A stretch of DNA of 7,523 bases from an uncultured Eubacterium sp. Lineage in GTDB: Bacteria > Bacillota > Clostridia > Lachnospirales > Lachnospiraceae. The translations under genes were made by a program, and so were the position numbers. Below are positions 1-4,485 of this stretch, piece by piece; the first letter of the stretch is position 1; every line of letters starts with the position of its first letter. Below the pieces are notes generated by a model. That model made no database searches. It had not been told where the DNA came from and saw nothing but the letters and a program-made list of their open reading frames with translations. The DNA lies in NCBI GenBank assembly GCA_905236225.1, contig CAJOPM010000090.1:1-7523 (forward strand). The letters are read 5' to 3'.

Positions 1-3
1 TTC

Positions 4-23
4 AAGTCTCGCTCGCGAGACTT
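4..23. repeat. Short perfect inverted repeat (hairpin)
   Basis: Nine bases (4-12, AAGTCTCGC) are mirrored exactly at 15-23 (GCGAGACTT) around a 2-base centre. As RNA this would fold as 8 bp with a CTCG loop. No T-run follows, so it is not a typical intrinsic terminator by itself. It is the first of three consecutive inverted repeats in the gene-free left edge of the window. Confidence 0.7.
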
Positions 24-24
24 G

Positions 25-78
25 GCGCGGGATTTGCGTCAGCTTTAGCTGACATATTTCATGTGCAAATCCCTGCGC
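25..78. repeat. Branched inverted repeat (three-way-junction-like)
   Basis: GGGATTTGC (29-37) pairs with GCAAATCCC (65-73). The stem is extended outward by GCGC (25-28) with GCGC (75-78) across one bulged base (74). Inside it is a second perfect inverted repeat, GTCAGCT (38-44) with AGCTGAC (47-53), plus a weaker ATGT/ACAT pairing around 52-64. The result is a small branched fold, more elaborate than a terminator. It may be an interspersed palindromic element or part of a structured RNA; I cannot tell which from one copy. Confidence 0.6.
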
Positions 79-92
79 ATCCTCGCGGAGCT

Positions 93-130
93 TATATCTC
101 AGGCGGGGTTCAATCTCCGTCTGAGATATA
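93..130. repeat. Long inverted repeat just upstream of the first gene
   Basis: TATATCTCAG (93-102) pairs perfectly with CTGAGATATA (121-130). The stem continues inward as GCGG (103-106) with CCGT (117-120), including one G-T pair, giving about 14 bp with a 10-base loop. It ends 11 bases before the AAGGAGG ribosome binding site (142-148) of the next gene and has no T-run after it. It could be a 5' leader hairpin of that gene's mRNA or the last part of a repeat element covering 4-130. I found no convincing promoter between it and the gene. Confidence 0.6.
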
Positions 131-154
131 CGATTTAATACAAGGAGGTAGATT

Positions 155-1414
155 ATGAAAAATATATTTAGGAAAGTTAGTACATTTGTAATGGTATTTG
201 CATTGATTTTAACATCGACAATCATGTTGCCAAGCAAAGCCTCATCTGAAGTTGTAGAAAATAACAGTAAGACTTCAGATGCTGATGAAGTTATCAATAC
301 AATGAGTCTTGATACTCCATATTATTTTGAGGATACAAAAGCACAGGATTCTTCTTCCGGCGCACAAGAAATAAATTATGACGATTCGCAGGATACAAGT
401 GAAGATAATGCGCAAGATACTTCGAATAGTTTTTCTGATGCGCTAATCACTCTTTCGCAATCAACTTATACATATAGCGGAAGTTCATGTGAGCCTGAAG
501 TTACGGTTACAATCAATAATGAGACGCTCTATGAATATTATGATTATGAGGTAAGCTATTCTAACAATGTAAACGCCGGAACTGCCAAAGTGACAGTGAC
601 TTTAATTAACTCTGATTATGGAACATATGGCGACTATATTACTAAGGAATTTACAATCAAACAAGCCAGGCTTGGCAAAGTGACAGCTTATGATATGCAG
701 TACAATGGCAAGGTAAGAAATCCCGCCATATATCTATTATCTAATTACGAAAAGCTCAAATTAGGAAAACAGTATAAGATTGTTACAAAAAAGAAAATAA
801 AAAAAGTAGGCAAATACAAAATTAAAATTAAGGGAATAGGCAATTATACAGGTACGCGAACAGTAAGCTTTAAGATTATTCCCAAGATGATAAAAAAAGT
901 TAAGACAAAAAGGAGAGGATCTTCGTCGATAACCATCAAGTGGGGCAAATCAAAAGGAGCTACAGGCTATAGAGTGCAGTATTACAACAGCAAAGGTAAA
1001 CTGGTATCCAGATATACAAAAGGCCATTCTATGACAATACGTTGCTCTAAGGATAGCTATAATATATATGTTTATGTATCCGGATATAAAACGGTTAAGG
1101 GCAAAAAGATATTCTCCGGCTCATATTATTACAGAGATGCTGTACGTCCGAAGGCTCCAAAATTTACAATTTCCAAAGGATTTGGTCGCTATGATGTATA
1201 TATGAAGCACTATGGATATTATCAAATTAAGTATGCATTTAATAAGAAAATGAGAGGTGCATATACCTATAGAGGATACGGAAGTGTGTTCTATCACTAT
1301 AATTTAGGCTCCGGCACAAAGGTGTATATAAAGATACGAGAATACACGTATTCTGCCAAAGGGAATGTACTTATGGGACCTTGGAGCAGGGTGCGTCGGG
1401 TCACTGTTTATTAA
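155..1414 (+). CDS. Secreted surface-type protein with Ig-like repeats and fibronectin III-like region
   Basis: The 419-residue product begins with a clear Sec signal peptide: basic KNIFRK, a hydrophobic core at about 9-26, and a likely cleavage near SKAS-SE at about 30. Residues 31-95 form an Asp/Ser/Thr/Gln-rich acidic linker with QDTS-type repeats. Two related beta-rich units follow. Residues 97-170 contain YSNNVNAGTAKVTVT and residues 171-243 contain GKYKIKIKGIGNYTGT; both resemble the MBG/YDG-like Ig-fold repeats of Clostridial surface proteins. Residues 244-332 look like a fibronectin III domain (SITIKWGKSKGATGYRVQYY), and 333-419 look like a second divergent one ending in GPWSRVRRVTVY. 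I see no LPXTG motif, SLH domain, lipobox or C-terminal membrane helix, so it is probably released or held by charge: the mature second half is very rich in Lys, Arg and Tyr. The start is set by AAGGAGG at 142-148. No ligand or enzymatic function can be assigned. No terminator follows its stop. Confidence 0.85.
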   Translation: MKNIFRKVSTFVMVFALILTSTIMLPSKASSEVVENNSKTSDADEVINTMSLDTPYYFEDTKAQDSSSGAQEINYDDSQDTSEDNAQDTSNSFSDALITLSQSTYTYSGSSCEPEVTVTINNETLYEYYDYEVSYSNNVNAGTAKVTVTLINSDYGTYGDYITKEFTIKQARLGKVTAYDMQYNGKVRNPAIYLLSNYEKLKLGKQYKIVTKKKIKKVGKYKIKIKGIGNYTGTRTVSFKIIPKMIKKVKTKRRGSSSITIKWGKSKGATGYRVQYYNSKGKLVSRYTKGHSMTIRCSKDSYNIYVYVSGYKTVKGKKIFSGSYYYRDAVRPKAPKFTISKGFGRYDVYMKHYGYYQIKYAFNKKMRGAYTYRGYGSVFYHYNLGSGTKVYIKIREYTYSAKGNVLMGPWSRVRRVTVY

Positions 1415-1421
1415 AAAAAGC

Positions 1422-1450
1422 TTGCATTTCGATTTTTCTAGTGATACTAT
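1422..1450 (+). promoter_or_regulatory. Promoter of the aspS-gatCAB operon
   Basis: A sigma-A-like site: -35 TTGCAT (1422-1427), a 17-base spacer, and -10 TACTAT (1445-1450) preceded by TG at 1442-1443 (extended -10). Transcription would begin near 1457, about 30 bases before the first T-box helix. It lies 8 bases after the stop of the upstream gene. Confidence 0.6.
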
Positions 1451-1484
1451 ATCGCACATAAAAAACATATTCACTAAAAGCTAT

Positions 1485-1730
1485 GAAGGAGACTCCTATT
1501 GTCAGACGTCGACAGAAATACAGCGTCACCGGCTGAGAGCGCTGTTCGAAAGAGGCATTAGCGGGAACACTCCGGAGCCGGCTGTTTGAGCCCCGTATGG
1601 GAGGTAGGGCAGCTCGTTAGACGCGTTAAGTCTTTAAAGTGGGAGAGATAGTATATCTCTTCAATGCGGGTGGTACCGCGGGAATCATTGTATTTTCGCC
1701 CCGAAGGATTTTGTCCTTCGGGGCTTTTTT
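1485..1730 (+). promoter_or_regulatory. T-box riboswitch (tRNA-Asn, possibly also tRNA-Glu)
   Basis: This is a tRNA-sensing leader that lets transcription continue when uncharged cognate tRNA binds. Stem I can be drawn by hand: base GGAG 1488-1491 with CTCC 1570-1573; specifier loop 1492-1495 and 1562-1569 (CGGGAACA); upper helix 1496-1503 with 1554-1561 (one U-U mismatch); distal helix ACAGCG 1520-1525 with CGCTGT 1540-1545 and a TGAGAG-containing loop. Read in the usual position (triplet, then A, then 5 bases, then GAGC), the specifier is AAC (Asn, 1566-1568); GAA (Glu, 1565-1567) overlaps it. GAGC 1588-1591 can pair with GCTC 1612-1615 in the stem II region. Stem III is AGAGATA 1644-1650 with TATCTCT 1654-1660. 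The T-box is GGGTGGTACCGCG (1668-1680). The antiterminator is CGGG 1667-1670 with CCCG 1700-1703 and GCG 1678-1680 with CGC 1697-1699, leaving the bulge TGGTACC to pair with the tRNA 3' end. The variable T of TGGT pairs with discriminator A, or with G by wobble (tRNA-Asn normally has G). The remaining bases to the aspS start (1731-1799) hold only its ribosome binding site. Confidence 0.95.
1698..1730 (+). terminator. Intrinsic terminator of the T-box leader
   Basis: An 11-bp perfect stem pairs 1698-1708 (GCCCCGAAGGA) with 1714-1724, with a 5-base loop and six T's at 1725-1730. Its 5' arm shares bases 1698-1703 with the antiterminator, so the two folds exclude each other, as expected for a transcriptional T-box. 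Confidence 0.95.
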
Positions 1731-1799
1731 AACATAGCGATATCATAAGATTTCCGTCCCGCACCTATCATTAAATCATTATGAGAGGAGAGTACGGAT

Positions 1800-3128
1800 A
1801 TGGATTTTTGTAGTGCAACTATAGTAAGAAAGGACGCAGAGCTAGGTGATCTTTTATCAAAAGATCTGTTTGGACATGAAGTTGTTATTAAGGGGAATGT
1901 TCATTCAATTACAGATTTAGGTGAGATAAAATTTATCACACTTAGAAAAAGAGAAGGTCTCATCCAATGCGTCGCAGACGATTTGACCCTTAAGAAACTT
2001 CCCGCAATAAAAGAGGGTATGAGCGTTACGATTACAGGTACGCTCAGAAAGGAAGAGCGGGCAAGAGGCGGCATAGAGATTACCATAAAAGAGATTGATA
2101 TACTCTCAGAGCCTAAGATGAGCATGCCGCTTTCTATTTCAAAATGGAAACTAAATACATCTCTTGAAGCCAAGCTTGATTATCGCACCGTTTCACTTAG
2201 AAACATAAGAGAAAGAGCCAAATTTAAAATTCAAGAGGGTATAGAAAGAGCCTTTAGGCAGTATTTGGAATCTCAAGGTTTTACAGGGATTCATACTCCA
2301 AAGATTGGAGCAAAAGGAGCCGAAGGCGGAGCTAATATTTTTAAGCTTGATTATTTTCACAGGCCGGCAGTGCTTGCACAAAGCCCCCAATTTTACAAAC
2401 AGATAATGGTTGGAGTATTCGACAGAGTATACGAAGTAGGGCCTGTTTTCAGAGCGGAAAAACATAATACCAAAAGACATCTTAATGAGTATACATCACT
2501 GGACTTTGAGATGGGATTTATTGAAGATTTTTCCGAACTTATGGAGATGGAAACCGGCTTTTTAAAATACATGGTAGAGCTTCTGAAAAAAGACTACTCG
2601 AAAGAAATTAAGATACTAAATGTAGAGCTCCCCGTTATAGATAAGATTCCCTGCATCAGATTTGATGAAGTAAAGAGTCTTGTATCAAAAGAATATAACA
2701 GACAGATTAAGAGCCCCTATGACTTAGAGCCTGAGGAAGAGAGTCTGATAGGCAAATATTTTAAAGAAAAATATAACTCGGATTTTGTATTTGTTACGCA
2801 TTATCCGTCTAAGAAAAGACCGTTTTACGCAATGGACGATCCTGATGATGAAACCTATACATTAAGCTTTGATTTGTTATATAATGGTATGGAAGTAACC
2901 ACCGGCGGACAGCGTATTCATGACTACGATATGCTAAGAGATAAGATAAGACGCCGAGGTATGCAGACCGATGGGCTCGAGAAATATCTTGAGACATTCA
3001 AATACGGTATGCCTCCGCACGGTGGATTAGGAGCAGGTCTTGAGAGACTTACGATGCAGCTCTTAGGCGAAGATAATGTCAGAGCGACTACCCTTTTCCC
3101 CAGAGATATGTCAAGACTTGTTCCCTGA
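1800..3128 (+). CDS. aspS: Archaeal-type aspartyl-tRNA synthetase, probably non-discriminating (Asp/Asn)
   Basis: A class IIb synthetase of 442 residues that attaches Asp to tRNA-Asp and, if non-discriminating, also to tRNA-Asn. Residues 8-105 form the OB-fold anticodon-binding domain. The catalytic domain has the motif 1 region around 146-170, motif 2 with FRAEKHNT (217-224) and RHLNE (226-230), and motif 3 GAGLERL (411-417), followed by the FPRD ending of AspRS. At about 440 residues it matches the short archaeal/AspS2 type; the bacterial enzyme is near 590 and has a GAD insertion, which is absent here. In the OB fold, His35 (GNVHSITDLG) sits where I recall discriminating archaeal enzymes having Trp, which favours relaxed tRNA choice. 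The T-box and downstream gatCAB support the same reading: its Asp-tRNA-Asn is the substrate of GatCAB. Start: AGAGGAG at 1784-1790. AsnRS is the main alternative family, but the FPRD motif and neighbours argue against it. Confidence 0.93.
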   Translation: MDFCSATIVRKDAELGDLLSKDLFGHEVVIKGNVHSITDLGEIKFITLRKREGLIQCVADDLTLKKLPAIKEGMSVTITGTLRKEERARGGIEITIKEIDILSEPKMSMPLSISKWKLNTSLEAKLDYRTVSLRNIRERAKFKIQEGIERAFRQYLESQGFTGIHTPKIGAKGAEGGANIFKLDYFHRPAVLAQSPQFYKQIMVGVFDRVYEVGPVFRAEKHNTKRHLNEYTSLDFEMGFIEDFSELMEMETGFLKYMVELLKKDYSKEIKILNVELPVIDKIPCIRFDEVKSLVSKEYNRQIKSPYDLEPEEESLIGKYFKEKYNSDFVFVTHYPSKKRPFYAMDDPDDETYTLSFDLLYNGMEVTTGGQRIHDYDMLRDKIRRRGMQTDGLEKYLETFKYGMPPHGGLGAGLERLTMQLLGEDNVRATTLFPRDMSRLVP

Positions 3129-3146
3129 TTTAGCTTGATCTAGGGA
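3122..3146 (+). promoter_or_regulatory. Hairpin joining the aspS stop and the next ribosome binding site
   Basis: TCCCTGAT (3122-3129) pairs with ATC (3138-3140) and AGGGA (3142-3146): 8 bp with one bulged T (3141) and an 8-base loop. It contains the aspS stop codon (3126-3128) on one arm and most of the AGGGAGG site (3142-3148) of the lipoprotein gene on the other. Ribosomes finishing aspS would melt it, so translational coupling is a reasonable inference. It is short and could be chance. Confidence 0.35.
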
Positions 3147-3155
3147 GGATAAACT

Positions 3156-4076
3156 ATGAGCAGGAAAGTTCTTATCGTTTTATTAGCGGCCATAGCGGCA
3201 TTTACCATGACTGCATGCACCAGGCGGGGAGAAGAGGAAGATACGACTACCGCAGCTGATACTTATGAATCGCCTATTGCCGATACCGAGACTGAAGTAG
3301 ACTCATCGGGCGTATCAATCAGTGATATGCAGGTTGCTGATACTACTACCGAGGCGCCCTACTCTTCTAATTATAGCTCTCAGAGTGAAGTAGCCGAAGA
3401 AAATGATAATGAGACGGTAGAAGATACAGATGAAGATATATCTTTACAAGAGAGCGATGAGGCCACTTATACGGTTAAGATTTTGACCTATGAGAAAAAC
3501 GATAAGGTAGATATCCGATATCCTGTTATAAGCGGATGGGAAGATGAGGTATCCCAGAACAAATGGAATGAAAAATTCAAAAATTTTGCAATAAAGGAAT
3601 CAAAAAGAGCCGGAAAAGGGAGAGTTAAGACGGTTTGGAAGATTAAACATATTGATGCCAATGTTCTTTCCATTGTGGTTAAGTATTCAGAGAAACTAAA
3701 AGGTACAAAGAGAAGATATCGTTATTGTGACACATTCAATATCAATATGAAAAACGGCAAGAAGAAACATCTAAAGGGGATTGCCAATATCTCGGATATC
3801 ACAAATGCTCTGATAGAAAGCCAGGGCTATAGTGTTTCCGATGAAAATATGACAATAGCAGATGTGCTTTATTACCAGACAGATAGTATGAGCCTTCCCT
3901 CAGAAAGTCAGATGAAATTCGATCTTGAGGGATTTGATTACAACAGGACAACGCTTTTTAAAGCAGGAGGACATACATTTTTTGGACAGTCATTTTTAAA
4001 TGAGAGCGGAAATGTCGTTCTGGTATTAGAAGTGCCTCAGTCACAGGGCGGATTTGTATGGGTTACAATTGATTAG
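3156..4076 (+). CDS. Lipoprotein with PdaC/RsiV-like (DUF4163/DUF3298-type) domain
   Basis: The 306-residue product starts with a lipoprotein signal peptide (SRK, hydrophobic core 5-18, lipobox MTAC with Cys21 as the lipidated residue), so it should sit on the outer face of the membrane. Residues 22-102 are a disordered, acidic, Thr/Ser/Glu/Asp-rich stalk. Residues 105-306 form a folded domain. IRYPVISGW (120-128), followed by an Asn-rich helix (QNKWNEKFKNF), resembles the opening of the DUF4163 unit found before PdaC-type deacetylases and in RsiV. The end (FFGQSFLNESGNVVLVLEV and onward) fits the DUF3298 half. These names come from pattern memory and should be treated as tentative. No deacetylase catalytic domain is present. 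The gene sits 27 bases after aspS and 17 before gatC with no terminator on either side, so it should be co-transcribed under the T-box. Why a surface lipoprotein shares this operon is unknown. Start: AGGGAGG at 3142-3148. Confidence 0.8.
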   Translation: MSRKVLIVLLAAIAAFTMTACTRRGEEEDTTTAADTYESPIADTETEVDSSGVSISDMQVADTTTEAPYSSNYSSQSEVAEENDNETVEDTDEDISLQESDEATYTVKILTYEKNDKVDIRYPVISGWEDEVSQNKWNEKFKNFAIKESKRAGKGRVKTVWKIKHIDANVLSIVVKYSEKLKGTKRRYRYCDTFNINMKNGKKKHLKGIANISDITNALIESQGYSVSDENMTIADVLYYQTDSMSLPSESQMKFDLEGFDYNRTTLFKAGGHTFFGQSFLNESGNVVLVLEVPQSQGGFVWVTID

Positions 4077-4093
4077 AAAGAGGAATTCTAAAG

Positions 4094-4387
4094 ATGCATA
4101 ATATTACAGAAGAAGTGATTGATTACGTAGGAATTTTAGCGAAGCTTTCACTTAGTGAAGAAGAAAAGAAGGTCGCAGCCAAAGATATGGAGAAGATGCT
4201 CGATTACGTCGATGCTCTTAAGGCTGTCGATACTGATGGCGTTGAACCTATGACTCATGTATATGAAGATGGCAATGTTTTAAGAGAAGATGAGGTTACC
4301 GGAGAAGACGGAAGGCAGGCTATCTTAGGAGGAGCGCCCAAGGTTAAAGACGGAAGCTTAGAGGTTCCAAAGACAATTGCAGGTTAG
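4094..4387 (+). CDS. gatC: Asp-tRNA(Asn)/Glu-tRNA(Gln) amidotransferase subunit C
   Basis: This small 97-residue subunit wraps around the GatA-GatB interface and is needed for GatA folding and complex stability. The sequence is typical: an N-terminal helix (VIDYVGILAKLSLSEEE), a second helix ending in MLDYVDALKAVDTDGVEP, then the conserved extended MTHVYEDGNVLREDEV and a tail ending in VPKTIAG. Length matches the family (about 95-100). The ribosome binding site AAAGAGGA (4077-4084) lies 9 bases before the ATG, directly after the lipoprotein stop. It is followed by a 98-base gap before gatA that contains a terminator-like hairpin, so gatC may be the last gene of a shorter transcript. Confidence 0.95.
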   Translation: MHNITEEVIDYVGILAKLSLSEEEKKVAAKDMEKMLDYVDALKAVDTDGVEPMTHVYEDGNVLREDEVTGEDGRQAILGGAPKVKDGSLEVPKTIAG

Positions 4388-4413
4388 ATAAGTTTACCAT
4401 ACATTTTAAGATT

Positions 4414-4461
4414 GGTCTCCTTAAAGATACGCAATGGTGCGCAGCTTTAAGGGGGCTTTTT
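4414..4461 (+). terminator. Terminator-like hairpin (attenuator candidate) between gatC and gatA
   Basis: A 13-bp stem pairs 4414-4426 with 4445-4457 (10 Watson-Crick and 3 G-T pairs). The loop holds a small hairpin, CGCA 4430-4433 with TGCG 4438-4441 around ATGG. A run of five T's (4457-4461) follows. This has the form of an intrinsic terminator placed inside an operon whose three gat products act in equal amounts. It may be a partial terminator, a regulated attenuator, or a processing site. Confidence 0.75.
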
Positions 4462-4479
4462 ATGCAAAAATTAAGGAGA
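4416..4479 (+). promoter_or_regulatory. Possible alternative fold hiding the gatA ribosome binding site
   Basis: TCTCCTTAA (4416-4424), inside the 5' arm of the gatC-gatA terminator, is the exact reverse complement of TTAAGGAGA (4471-4479), which contains the gatA Shine-Dalgarno site AAGGAG. The 9 Watson-Crick pairs would sequester the site, and the same 5' arm cannot form the terminator at the same time. Two mutually exclusive pairings are visible; that they are used as a switch is inference. Confidence 0.4.
4473..4478 (+). promoter_or_regulatory. Ribosome binding site that decides the gatA start
   Basis: AAGGAG lies 7 bases before the ATG at 4486. An in-frame ATG at 4462 is 8 codons earlier, preceded by AAGGGGG (4449-4455), which is part of the terminator stem and a poorer match. 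The 4486 start also gives the usual GatA N-terminus. Confidence 0.75.
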
Positions 4480-4485
4480 AAATAT

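Noticed and set aside
111..139. Promoter for the secreted-protein gene using TTTAAT at 134-139
   Set aside because: There is no acceptable -35 at proper spacing, and transcription would start inside the ribosome binding site. The true promoter is probably further upstream or outside the window.
1..154. CRISPR array or tRNA-like cloverleaf
   Set aside because: The inverted repeats differ from each other, so there is no direct repeat-spacer periodicity. The branched fold lacks tRNA landmarks such as a GTTCRA T-loop in the right place.
1365..1589. Open frame of 74 codons overlapping the 3' end of the secreted-protein gene
   Set aside because: It runs through the promoter and T-box Stem I, has no good ribosome binding site, and its translation shows no family features.
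1781..1813. Ten-codon frame beginning at an ATG just before aspS
   Set aside because: It has no ribosome binding site, and its second to fourth codons are the aspS Shine-Dalgarno sequence itself.
1901..2480. Antisense open frames opposite aspS (1901-2173 and 2193-2480)
   Set aside because: They are shadow frames of a well-supported gene, with no ribosome binding sites or recognisable products. The other antisense frames opposite the lipoprotein, gatA and gatB genes were rejected on the same grounds.
4377..4405. Possible promoter for gatA (TTGCAG, 17-base spacer, TACATT)
   Set aside because: It would start transcription right at the internal hairpin, which is attractive, but the -35 matches only three of six consensus bases, so I do not list it as a feature.
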